Assembly (NCBI GenBank): GCA_900768245.1
Contig: CAAGCE010000096.1
Location: 1-5,273 of the forward strand
Direction of reading: 5' to 3'
Source: Oscillospiraceae bacterium
GTDB lineage: Bacteria; Bacillota; Clostridia; Oscillospirales; Ruminococcaceae
Length of the DNA: 5,273 nt
Shown: in pieces, positions 1-5,273 of the stretch
Layout: each line of letters starts with the position of its first letter
Numbering within the stretch: the first letter of the stretch is position 1
The notes under the pieces: model-generated
The model's database searches: none
What the model was told of the DNA's origin: nothing
The model's input: the letters and a program-made list of their open reading frames with translations, nothing else
Made by a program: the position numbers and the translations under genes

Positions 1-1
1 C

Positions 2-91
2 CACGGCTATGAACGCCTTTTGAATTGCAAAATGATTTTTCAGTTGCTATACTGGGCTTATCAAAGTTTTTTCGGGAGGACGCCGCAGTGA
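2..91 (+). CDS. C-terminal end of an unidentified upstream gene (partial)
   Basis: An open frame enters from the left edge and runs about 29 codons to a TGA at 89-91. The visible tail is aromatic and moderately hydrophobic, containing residues such as LLYWAYQSFFG, and ends in GRTPQ. The stop overlaps the GTG start of the next gene in the four bases GTGA (88-91), the usual layout of translationally coupled genes. This overlap plus the protein-like composition is why I take it as real, although it is short. Too little is visible to assign a family. An alternative short frame ending with TGA at 21-23 is less convincing because it has no relation to the downstream start. Confidence 0.5.
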   Translation, partial: HGYERLLNCKMIFQLLYWAYQSFFGRTPQ

Positions 92-789
92 CTGCCCAGA
101 CAATACAAATCAGGAACCGACCTTGCCGCATTTACGGCGAAGCCCATGCAGAATACCTACTGCTCCAAATGACAGGCGAACATGAGTTGCAGAGCATAGA
201 CAACGAAGTGGTTGCTATCGCACAAAGCGGCCAGAACTTTCTGTTTGCGGCCATCCCAGTGGAAAGCTGGAATGATGCACTTTCTCCGTGGAAGTCTCCT
301 GCCGTGTGGGGAAAACAAGGCTTCGGCGGTAAGGCTGCGGACACCCTGCGCTTTCTGACAGAACAGGTCATGCCAACACTGAAGCAACAGTTTCCTCTCC
401 CGGAAAACGTCAAAATCATTCTGGGCGGCTACTCGCTGGCCGGGTTGTTTGCATTGTGGGCATCCACCCAGACTGATCTGTTCTATGGTATCGCCGCCGC
501 CTCGCCCTCGGTGTGGTTTCCGGACTGGATGGAGTTTGAACAGCAGCACCCGATACAGGCACAGCGCGTTTATCTGAGCCTTGGCAACAAGGAAGAGCAT
601 ACGAAAAACGCTGTCATGGCTGCGGTAGGTGATAATATCCGCACTCTGCACAGTCAGCTTATAGCGCGCGGTGCAGACTGCACCCTTGAATGGAACAGCG
701 GCGGGCATTTCAAAGACGCCGACTTGCGCACGGCGAAAGCCTTTCGGTGGGTGATGGAGAAGCAGAAAGGTAAATCTCACGCAGATTAA
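88..789 (+). CDS. alpha/beta-hydrolase fold protein, putative esterase
   Basis: This is a probable cytoplasmic serine hydrolase of 233 residues, of the esterase-D/Fes-like group. The nucleophile elbow is seen as GGYSLAG, with the serine near residue 116. It is followed by the ASPSVWF segment typical of this group, a strand and turn reading YLSLGNKEEHT, and a GGHF motif (His near residue 207) that would supply the catalytic histidine. There is no signal peptide or membrane segment. I choose GTG at 88 because GGGAGGA at 74-80 lies 7 nt upstream and because the GTGA overlap couples it to the preceding gene. A TTG at 25 is possible in frame but has no comparable ribosome site and would overlap the upstream gene heavily. 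The substrate cannot be predicted. Base composition is richer in G and C than the neighbouring minus-strand operon. The fold assignment is strong and the exact subfamily is inference. Confidence 0.85.
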   Translation: MTAQTIQIRNRPCRIYGEAHAEYLLLQMTGEHELQSIDNEVVAIAQSGQNFLFAAIPVESWNDALSPWKSPAVWGKQGFGGKAADTLRFLTEQVMPTLKQQFPLPENVKIILGGYSLAGLFALWASTQTDLFYGIAAASPSVWFPDWMEFEQQHPIQAQRVYLSLGNKEEHTKNAVMAAVGDNIRTLHSQLIARGADCTLEWNSGGHFKDADLRTAKAFRWVMEKQKGKSHAD

Positions 790-869
790 ACAAAATTGTA
801 TGATTTTCTAATTGGCGGCTTCTGTTCTGCCTATTAGCAGCTTCTTTATTGTCTGTAGCTATTTTCACA

Positions 870-920
870 AATAAGTAAAACGCCCAGCATTAAAAATGCC
901 TGCTGGGCGTTTTGCTTATT
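870..920. terminator. bidirectional rho-independent terminator
   Basis: Two 20-nt arms at 870-889 and 901-920 are complementary along their whole length apart from one position that can form a G-U wobble. They enclose an 11-nt loop. The core is GC-rich (ACGCCCAGCA against TGCTGGGCGT), and a run of four T follows it on the + strand and, as A on the left arm, on the - strand. It sits between the convergent hydrolase and RES genes and can serve both. Confidence 0.9.
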
Positions 921-964
921 TATAACTTTAGAATAAATCGCTCCCAATATTCCCTGTCTCTAGA

Positions 965-2002
965 CTACGGATTAACCTTATCAAAAGAATACTCTATGCC
1001 TTTAACCTCAACAACATGTACAGCTATGCATTCGAACATAGCCTCATCAAAAGCAGCAATATTCACACCACCCGTTCCCATTGTGCTTGTATATGAAACG
1101 CCTGCATATCCTTTGCTCTTTATAAATTCTGTAATAAATTGCGTCGGCAAATATTCCAAGGAACTATCGTTTCGCCTAAGCGGTTTTGCAATCTCTTTGG
1201 CAATGTCCGAAAAAATTTTCATGTTTGCAGCCAACGATTCGATACTGCTAGAATAAACTGCTGGACTTATACAATTTAAACCTGATATGTTTACTACCTT
1301 TATATCTTTCAGAAGCTTAAATTTTCCTATCGTAACATAATCGAACGCGCTGGCTCTGACTTCTCGTAATGCTGTTTTTTCATCTGATGTGAGATATAAT
1401 ACACCTATTCCCTCTGGATTCACACGTCCGGACCGTCGTTTTCCAATCGGCGGTTGTCCCATCTCATTTTTTGTAAAGCCCTCGAATTTATCACAAATAC
1501 GAGCCCTGAACAGCTCCGTTCCTCTACTATATTTTTTGATTGAATAGCTCAAAAAAGAAACAAGCTGATCCGCTCTAAAATATCCATTACAAAATCGATT
1601 CTTTTCTTTTATTGCCTTTGAGAACTCACCCCATGTATGTCCGGAAAATATTCCGTACTCAGCTGCATAACTTTTGGGAATACAGACTTTCTTATTATAA
1701 TCTTTCTCTTTATCACCATAAATCGTAGCACAAAATGCTGCTATCAAATTATATGATGAAGGCAAATCCTTTCTGAAGATATTCCAGTTTTCTACTACTG
1801 CAGAATAAAGCGGCTCTCCATCTTCAGCCTCTTCATAAACACTAAGTACTTCTGAAATGAGATCAGAAACATCCGAGGATTCATCAACTGCGCAAATAGG
1901 GACATTTGTCTTCTTACAAAAGTCACAATTCCCACGCTTTCCACTTGCTGAGATCATCGCTTGAATCTGTTTATCGGAAAAGCATTCAGCACAACAGTTC
2001 AT
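965..2002 (-). CDS. RES-domain protein with N-terminal cysteine cluster (HEPN/RES type)
   Basis: A 345-residue protein whose C-terminal half is a RES domain. RES proteins are known as NAD+-degrading (ADP-ribosyltransferase-like) toxins. Visible signatures are ELFRAR (Arg166/Arg168), GRVNP (Arg193), LYLTSD (Tyr203), TALREV (Glu214) and a late YTS motif (Ser306). These match the conserved Arg, Tyr, Glu and Ser positions of the family. Residues 1-30 carry CxxC pairs (Cys4/Cys7 and Cys26/Cys29) that could bind zinc, followed by about 130 mostly helical-looking residues. This matches the description of the HEPN/RES N-terminal domain, though I call that part from memory. The start ATG overlaps the stop of the preceding gene (ATGA at 1999-2002), and GGGAG lies 9 nt upstream at 2012-2016. 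It is the last gene of a three-gene operon and ends 45 nt from the shared terminator. No classical Xre-type antitoxin gene is adjacent. The RES call is firm; toxicity in this context is inferred. Confidence 0.88.
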   Translation of the reverse strand: MNCCAECFSDKQIQAMISASGKRGNCDFCKKTNVPICAVDESSDVSDLISEVLSVYEEAEDGEPLYSAVVENWNIFRKDLPSSYNLIAAFCATIYGDKEKDYNKKVCIPKSYAAEYGIFSGHTWGEFSKAIKEKNRFCNGYFRADQLVSFLSYSIKKYSRGTELFRARICDKFEGFTKNEMGQPPIGKRRSGRVNPEGIGVLYLTSDEKTALREVRASAFDYVTIGKFKLLKDIKVVNISGLNCISPAVYSSSIESLAANMKIFSDIAKEIAKPLRRNDSSLEYLPTQFITEFIKSKGYAGVSYTSTMGTGGVNIAAFDEAMFECIAVHVVEVKGIEYSFDKVNP

Positions 2003-2925
2003 TTCTGCAGTCTCCCATTCAAGTACTTATCCATAAGTTCAAGGTGATGCATGATAGACAACTTTTTTAGCGTCGGAAGTCCCGGATATGTTTTGTTGTT
2101 ATAATGATTCAGCAATGTCTGCAGCCCGGTAGTCAACTGCCGTTCTTGTCCTTCTGTAGTATACCACGTGTACAGTTTACTTACTGCTTCATAAAACTTT
2201 CCTGCAACATCAGAAATATCATCATTGGAATCGGAGACAAAGTGTCTTATCCTTAAAGCATTCGTTTTCGTAAAATACACAATATGAATTGCCACTGCAT
2301 AGGGCGCAAATCCCGATTCAATATAATCGCCACCAATAATAGAATAATCGCCAAACCCTATATATCCATCGTCCTTAAAATCTATATGGTCATTTGAAAA
2401 GAATTCATCTTCTGGATAATCAGCATTCCTGTTCTTTTTGTTAAACTTGTTTTCGAAAAGGACACCATTTTCCTTGACAACTCGTCGAATATATCGATCA
2501 TATGGACAAAGCGTATATTTAGGTGCTTGGTGAAATAGTTCCTGATAGGTTTCCAAGGAATCTGGGCTGTCTAATAGCACAAGGGTCTGTTCTGCGTTGA
2601 TTCTTCTGCTGTTCAACTCAGATATCTCTTTTTCAGCATTTTTATTTATAAGGATAGAGGGAACAACCGTGGCGTTTGCCGAATATTTTTCCAGTAATTT
2701 ATATATAGTTTGCGGATCGTTTGTTAAATCGCCGACGCTGGGATTTATAATAAGGCCAATCGGCAAGGACGCTGAGCAAAACGCACTCAAAGAATTGTTC
2801 AGTGCCGGAATATTTTTTACAGGTTCAATGACAGGGATAACGGACGAAGAAATTAATTTTTGTGATGCTAGTTCTTTCAAAGCAAGTAATTCATATTGTC
2901 TTCCGCGAAAATATGGAAAGTACAT
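1999..2925 (-). CDS. sce7725-like family protein (beta-protein related)
   Basis: A 308-residue protein opening with MYFPYFRGRQYELLALKEL, a start typical of the sce7725 family and of phage 'beta family' proteins, whose N-terminus also pairs a Y-x-P-x-x-x-G-x segment with an E-x-x-A-L-x-x-L helix. Other recognisable blocks are VIPVIEPVK (res. 29-37), GLIINPSVGD (57-66), CPYDRYIRR (140-148) and GFGDYSIIGGDY (190-201) followed by a hydrophobic strand. Alternating strands and helices suggest a TIM-barrel-like fold, but that is inference. No catalytic motif that I can name is visible. The Shine-Dalgarno AGGGGG (2933-2938) lies inside the last two sense codons of the preceding gene, leaving only 4 nt between the genes. 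It overlaps the RES gene by 4 nt at its end. In the known gene neighbourhood this family sits next to an sce7726-family protein, as here. Biochemical role unknown. Confidence 0.75.
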   Translation of the reverse strand: MYFPYFRGRQYELLALKELASQKLISSSVIPVIEPVKNIPALNNSLSAFCSASLPIGLIINPSVGDLTNDPQTIYKLLEKYSANATVVPSILINKNAEKEISELNSRRINAEQTLVLLDSPDSLETYQELFHQAPKYTLCPYDRYIRRVVKENGVLFENKFNKKNRNADYPEDEFFSNDHIDFKDDGYIGFGDYSIIGGDYIESGFAPYAVAIHIVYFTKTNALRIRHFVSDSNDDISDVAGKFYEAVSKLYTWYTTEGQERQLTTGLQTLLNHYNNKTYPGLPTLKKLSIMHHLELMDKYLNGRLQK

Positions 2926-2929
2926 ACTG

Positions 2930-3799
2930 TTACCCCCTGTATTGTATTTTTAGTAATTGGTCTAGTGCAGGCATCTTACTTGTAAGTCCAGAAAAATAAA
3001 CCACTGCCTTCAGTTCTGGTTGGATCTTTTGAAATTGTTCCACCGTAATTTTGTTTCTTTTTTTCATTTCTTGAAACGCAAGTTTCTGTGCTTCAATAAT
3101 GGGTATTTCTTCAAATTTTTCTAGAAACGCACTAAAATGAAACACCGGCTCTACTTGCGGAACAACACCAAAATAAGCACGAATAATATTTTCATATTCT
3201 CGTTTTCTTAACATTTTGAAAATACTGGAATGATTAAGGAATTCATTATATATTGATGGTTCTCTGCTTCGTTCTTTATTAAAAATCGTTCCACGTTCAG
3301 AAAGAACATATATCCCAACGGCATCTCCCATGTCGCCAAATGACGCTAGAACCTCGTGAATTTTTTCCAATTCATGGATAGAAACCAGAACAGAAACCTT
3401 ACTGAACGCGCAAAAATAATCTCTTAATTGGTCATATAGACGATCGAAATTATCAAGATCAGACTTTATCTCATACACACGACCCTCGCCATTGATCATT
3501 ACAAAATCTGCTATAGAGTGACCGATCCTCACTTGAGAAAACGCAGATGTAGTATTTACATTATGAATTCCACAAAGCAATTTATTAAGAAGAGTATTCA
3601 TATAAAAATACTCATTTCGTTGCTGCTTATTAAGATGGGCATATATTTCACTAATAAGTTGTCCGTGACTTTTGCTCTCCGGATCATCAATATAGCGCTT
3701 GACAACATAATCGAATGTATCGCTTCTGCCACTTTCGAGTAAGTCAGATATTACCTTGCGTGTAAATACGCGATTGATAGCTCTACTGTTATCGGCCAT
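2930..3799 (-). CDS. sce7726-like family protein, predicted PD-(D/E)XK-type nuclease fold
   Basis: A 289-residue protein, first gene of the operon. Around residues 90-125 it reads VRIGHSIADFV, then YEIKSDLDN, then LYDQLRDY. Asp98, Glu110 and Lys112 fit the D...ExK core of restriction-endonuclease-fold nucleases, and Gln124 with the following Tyr resembles the Q-x-x-x-Y helix often seen after it. An upstream Glu (Glu51 in LISEIY) could complete the metal site. The N-terminal part (res. 8-60) is helical and charged. The C-terminal third is Lys/Glu-rich and has no motif I recognise. The start is well fixed: AAAGGAGGTG at 3807-3816 is nearly perfectly anti-16S, 9 nt from ATG. The family name comes from the characteristic pairing and sequence style of sce7726 proteins. 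Nuclease activity is a prediction from motif, not shown. Together with the next two genes it suggests a defence or toxin-type module. Confidence 0.75.
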   Translation of the reverse strand: MADNSRAINRVFTRKVISDLLESGRSDTFDYVVKRYIDDPESKSHGQLISEIYAHLNKQQRNEYFYMNTLLNKLLCGIHNVNTTSAFSQVRIGHSIADFVMINGEGRVYEIKSDLDNFDRLYDQLRDYFCAFSKVSVLVSIHELEKIHEVLASFGDMGDAVGIYVLSERGTIFNKERSREPSIYNEFLNHSSIFKMLRKREYENIIRAYFGVVPQVEPVFHFSAFLEKFEEIPIIEAQKLAFQEMKKRNKITVEQFQKIQPELKAVVYFSGLTSKMPALDQLLKIQYRG

Positions 3800-3806
3800 G
3801 GTTGAG

Positions 3807-3816
3807 CACCTCCTTT
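3807..3816 (-). promoter_or_regulatory. strong Shine-Dalgarno of the three-gene operon
   Basis: On the - strand the bases read AAAGGAGGTG, 7 nt before the ATG of the first gene when measured from the end of the run and 9 nt from the AGGAGG core. It fixes that start codon and implies efficient translation. Confidence 0.85.
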
Positions 3817-3837
3817 CTTGATGGCATGTATATTTTT

Positions 3838-3866
3838 ATTTAAAATGTAAAATGCACAAATTGCAA
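3838..3866 (-). promoter_or_regulatory. possible sigma-A promoter of the operon
   Basis: On the - strand TTGCAA (3861-3866) is followed after 17 nt by TTAAAT (3838-3843). Each hexamer matches four of six positions of the vegetative consensus, and the site lies about 40-65 nt before the ATG. The surrounding DNA is very AT-rich, so chance matches are likely and alternative placements exist. Confidence 0.3.
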
Positions 3867-3998
3867 TAAGATAACTACACCTTATATTAAGAATACCACC
3901 ATCGACACTAAAAGTAAACGAAAAAGTGATTATGTTTGCGCCCTCCAGCTGATTTTGCAGATGTAAAAGCTCCTTTCAGAACCGTATCAGTCCGAGTT

Positions 3999-4081
3999 AT
4001 TACATTTTGGTTACAAAAAGCTTCTGCGTAGGTGCGAAATTGCCTTTTTTGTAGGCTCGTATATAGAAGCCTCTTTTTCGA
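3999..4081 (+). repeat. repeat copy 1 (unit 1, first)
   Basis: Begins ATTACATTTTGGTTACA and carries GGCTCGTATATAGA with a T-run. It is followed by a small hairpin, GCCTC-loop-GAGGC, at 4069-4084 that the other copies do not keep. Confidence 0.65.
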
Positions 4082-4177
4082 GGCGATTCTCTTTCAAGAA
4101 ACGTGGTTATCACTTTGTCTCCATCCAGTTTTCTCTGTTTAGCAATAGGGTCCACTTCGCATACAGTGCCTTTAACG

Positions 4178-4259
4178 GCGACTTTTTTGTTGACTTTCAA
4201 AATTGTGGGCGACTTTTGGCCTTTCAACTGAGTTCGTATATGAAGGCTTCTTTTTATGG
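4178..4259 (+). repeat. repeat copy 2 (unit 1, second)
   Basis: Begins GCGACTTTTTTGTTGACTTT and includes TTTTGGCCTTTC at 4214-4225, then GAGTTCGTATATGAAGG and a T-run. Confidence 0.65.
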
Positions 4260-4277
4260 CTCATACCAATTCAAGCT

Positions 4278-4360
4278 GTTACATTTTGATTACAGAATCG
4301 TCTGGGATGCAACGAAACAGCCCTTTTCGTGGGCTCGTATATAGAGAGATCTTTTTTCAG
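4278..4360 (+). repeat. repeat copy 3 (unit 2, first)
   Basis: Begins GTTACATTTTGATTACA, 279 nt after copy 1, and carries GGGCTCGTATATAGAGAG followed by ATCTTTTTTCAG. It is the clearest partner of copy 1. Confidence 0.7.
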
Positions 4361-4460
4361 AAGAGTTTTCTTGCAAAAATTCGTAGCTATATCTATTGGA
4401 TTCCATCAGGAGTTCTCTATTTAGCAACAAGCATTTGCTTAGCAAAATACAATCTTAATT

Positions 4461-4539
4461 GTGACTTTTCTGTTAATCCTCGAAATCATGGTGCCTTTTG
4501 GGCTTTCCCGTGAGCTAATAAGTGAGATGTTATTTTTCA
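4461..4539 (+). repeat. repeat copy 4 (unit 2, second)
   Basis: Begins GTGACTTTTCTGTTA, includes TTTTGGGCTTTCCCGTGAGC at 4496-4515 and ends TTATTTTTCA. It lies 283 nt after copy 2. Confidence 0.65.
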
Positions 4540-4565
4540 AACTTAGTACAAAAGCCGTGCCGTTT

Positions 4566-4645
4566 GTGACTTTTCAGTTAGCTTTTGAAAATATGGCCAC
4601 GTTTTGGCCTTTCCCGTCGGCTACCTATTGAGGGATCTTTTTTCA
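4566..4645 (+). repeat. repeat copy 5 (unit 3, first)
   Basis: Begins GTGACTTTTCAGTTAGC, includes TTTTGGCCTTTCCCGTCGGC at 4602-4621 and GAGGGATCTTTTTTCA. A 39-nt stretch aligns without gaps to copy 3. Confidence 0.7.
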
Positions 4646-4756
4646 AGACAACCTTCAACTTCAGGCACCGCCATTGTTGTAAAGTTCCGTCCTCCATCGG
4701 TTGCCCTGTAGACCGACGTTATTTTAACCAAAAAGCTACTTCGGCTATATTTCCCA

Positions 4757-4834
4757 AGAACTTTTCAACAAATTTCTTTTTCAGGTTATATTTTGGCCTT
4801 TCTCGATGCCTACCAATTAGAGGGACAATTTTTC
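4757..4834 (+). repeat. repeat copy 6 (unit 3, second)
   Basis: Begins AGAACTTTTCAACAAATTTC, includes TTTTGGCCTTTCTCGATGCC at 4791-4810 and CTACCAATTAGAGGGA before the T-run. It aligns with copy 5 with few gaps. Confidence 0.65.
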
Positions 4835-4868
4835 GGAAGCCTTAAATTTCGAAGATTTTCTATAAAAC

Positions 4869-4887
4869 TCTGTTCTTTGAAAACAGA
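4869..4887 (+). other. small hairpin TCTGTT/AACAGA
   Basis: TCTGTT at 4869-4874 pairs with AACAGA at 4882-4887 around a short loop. It lies at the junction between the repeat array and the leader-like segment ahead of the HTH gene. It has no T-run, so a terminator role is not supported. Confidence 0.35.
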
Positions 4888-4902
4888 ATAGTTCAATCGT
4901 CC

Positions 4903-4924
4903 GGTACTTCACAAAAGGTACTTC
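4903..4924 (+). repeat. direct repeat GGTACTTC x2
   Basis: GGTACTTC occurs at 4903-4910 and again at 4917-4924, separated by ACAAAA, giving a 14-nt period. Short direct repeats near the end of an integrative element can be binding sites for integrase or excisionase, or regulator operators; this is inference from position only. Confidence 0.45.
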
Positions 4925-4943
4925 TGTAACTCGCAGCCCGGTC

Positions 4944-5210
4944 ATGACGAAGACGGGGTGGCTGAAATGCCAATGGTGCGGTTTAAGCCCGCCGCCGGAC
5001 GACTCCCCACTCCTAGGGAAGTCGAGGACCAATATGGGAGACCTTAACTTATTAACGCAGACGGGTTTGAAACCATCTGCGATGGGGGAGCTGGAATTGC
5101 TGCCAGTTCTCTTTACATTGTCATCTGACCGCCGCTTTGCTGCAAAGGATATAACCGCGGGTGACACACTTTCCGACCTTAAACTACTTATGCTGAAGGA
5201 GTGCCTATGA
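4944..5210 (+). CDS. doubtful small ORF overlapping the HTH gene start
   Basis: An 88-codon frame whose TGA (5208-5210) overlaps the next ATG as ATGA, as in coupled genes. Against it, no Shine-Dalgarno precedes the ATG at 4944. The N-terminal half (SPPPDDSPLLGKS) is not domain-like, and a second frame over the same DNA (4967-5128) reads more like protein. The C-terminal half, ending in LKLLMLKECL, is plausible as a helix. No family recognised. It may be a leader ORF that couples translation to the HTH gene, or simply a chance open frame across a conserved regulatory segment. Confidence 0.3.
   Translation: MTKTGWLKCQWCGLSPPPDDSPLLGKSRTNMGDLNLLTQTGLKPSAMGELELLPVLFTLSSDRRFAAKDITAGDTLSDLKLLMLKECL
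4967..5128 (+). pseudogene. possible small gene interrupted by one in-frame TAA
   Basis: The frame starting at ATG 4967, with GGGGTG 6 nt upstream, reads MPMVRFKPAAGRLPTPREVE and six more residues. It meets TAA at 5045-5047, then continues in the same frame as LINADGFETICDGGAG and on to TGA at 5126-5128. Both parts look like ordinary soluble protein and stay in one frame across the stop, which suggests a gene of about 53 codons broken by a single substitution. No family recognised. It conflicts with the 4944-5210 frame, so at most one is likely real. Confidence 0.3.
5057..5080 (+). other. imperfect palindrome upstream of the HTH gene
   Basis: GCAGA and TCTGC flank an inner GGTTTGAAACC with mismatches between, forming a 24-nt dyad. 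It could be an operator or an RNA hairpin in the leader, and its role is unknown. Confidence 0.35.
5196..5201 (+). promoter_or_regulatory. Shine-Dalgarno AAGGAG of the terminal HTH gene
   Basis: AAGGAG lies 5 nt before the ATG at 5207 and fixes that start, although the same ATG overlaps the stop of the preceding open frame. Confidence 0.75.
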
Positions 5211-5273
5211 AGTTTAACGATCCCTATTCCCAGATGTTTCCCGGCTACCCCGATGCCGTCAGCCTTCAGCAGG
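5207..5273 (+). CDS. N-terminus of probable excisionase/HTH protein (partial)
   Basis: Only 22 codons are visible before the window ends. They read MKFNDPYSQMFPGYPDAVSL plus QQ. The NPY/DPY...FPGYPD-V opening followed by a likely helix resembles the start of short helix-turn-helix (excisionase-type) proteins that precede the integrase gene in clostridial integrative elements. This is recognition from memory of the family style, and no HTH residues are visible yet. It has a good ribosome site and shares ATGA with the frame before it. If correct, an integrase gene should follow outside the window. Confidence 0.55.
   Translation, partial: MKFNDPYSQMFPGYPDAVSLQQ

Larger units (their letters stand above)
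3999..4848. repeat. degenerate composite tandem repeat array, three ~285-nt units
   Basis: This stretch of about 850 nt holds no convincing gene. It is built from six diverged copies of one motif of about 80 nt, beginning near 3999, 4178, 4278, 4461, 4566 and 4757. Each begins with GTkACwTTTT, passes through TTTTGGCCTTTC (clearest in four copies) and a GGCTCGTATATAGAG-like block, and ends in a TCTTTTTTCA run. Spacing alternates long and short (179, 100, 183, 105, 191 nt), so the array is three tandem units, 3999-4277, 4278-4565 and 4566-4848. The long gaps share a second block, CCATC followed by TTCTCTrTTTAGCAA, in units 1 and 2, with a weaker version in unit 3. Open frames crossing it change frame between copies, which argues against coding. 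Function unknown. Confidence 0.75.

Noticed and set aside
25..87. Longer N-terminus of the hydrolase from TTG at 25
   Set aside because: GTG at 88 has a good GGGAGGA site and a GTGA overlap with the upstream gene; the extension lies inside that upstream reading frame.
132..780. Two minus-strand open frames within the hydrolase gene
   Set aside because: They are shadows of a well-supported hydrolase with a clear nucleophile elbow, and neither shows a domain.
4000..4227. Minus-strand open frame of about 75 codons, Lys-rich
   Set aside because: It begins at a TTG without a ribosome site, lies wholly inside the repeat array, and the equivalent frame in the next unit is full of stops.
4256..4513. 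Plus-strand open frame of 85 codons
   Set aside because: It crosses repeat copies 3 and 4, has no convincing ribosome site, and uses a different frame of the motif than the 4585-4845 frame does.
4585..4845. Plus-strand open frame of 86 codons with an internal FGLSR-x-LPI repeat
   Set aside because: The internal protein repeat is only the DNA repeat (copies 5 and 6) read in one frame; there is no ribosome site or recognisable domain.
3999..4848. CRISPR array
   Set aside because: Repeat copies are about 80 nt, strongly diverged and unevenly spaced, and no cas genes are present.
4817..5167. Minus-strand open frame of 116 codons
   Set aside because: It is antisense to the leader-like segment and runs into the repeat array, with no ribosome site and no recognisable domain.

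Overview
The window looks like accessory DNA from a low-to-medium GC Firmicute, probably a gut Clostridia/Oscillospiraceae (Faecalibacterium-like) organism. This is inferred from strong AGGAGG-type ribosome binding sites, the esterase-like hydrolase, and a terminal gene whose first residues resemble the short helix-turn-helix/excisionase-type proteins of clostridial mobile elements. No species marker is present, so the assignment is tentative.

Layout. (1) Positions 1-789, + strand: the tail of an unidentified gene, then an alpha/beta-hydrolase (esterase-like) gene whose GTG start overlaps the previous stop (GTGA). This section is visibly more GC-rich than what follows. (2) Positions 870-920: a long near-perfect inverted repeat with T-rich ends, a bidirectional terminator between convergent transcription units. 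(3) Positions 965-3799, - strand: a compact AT-rich operon of three genes, in transcription order an sce7726-like protein with a PD-(D/E)XK-type nuclease motif, an sce7725-like (phage 'beta protein' related) protein, and a RES-domain protein with an N-terminal cysteine cluster of the HEPN/RES type. The genes are separated by 4 nt or overlap by 4 nt (ATGA), and each has its own Shine-Dalgarno sequence. The first has a textbook AAAGGAGGTG. (4) Positions 3999-4848: non-coding DNA made of six diverged copies of an ~80-nt motif, spaced alternately ~180 and ~100 nt apart, i.e. three tandem ~285-nt composite units. (5) Positions 4861-5206: a structured leader-like segment with a direct repeat, hairpins and two overlapping doubtful small reading frames. 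(6) Position 5207 to the end: the start of a probable excisionase/HTH gene, cut by the window edge.

Reading. The three-gene operon is the centrepiece. A nuclease-fold protein, a conserved partner and a RES (NAD+-degrading toxin family) protein, tightly co-translated and placed beside a probable mobile-element end, fit a defence or toxin-antitoxin-like module. The pairing of sce7725 and sce7726 families is known as a conserved gene neighbourhood; the biochemical role of the trio is inference. The terminal HTH gene suggests that an integrated element begins at the right side of the window.
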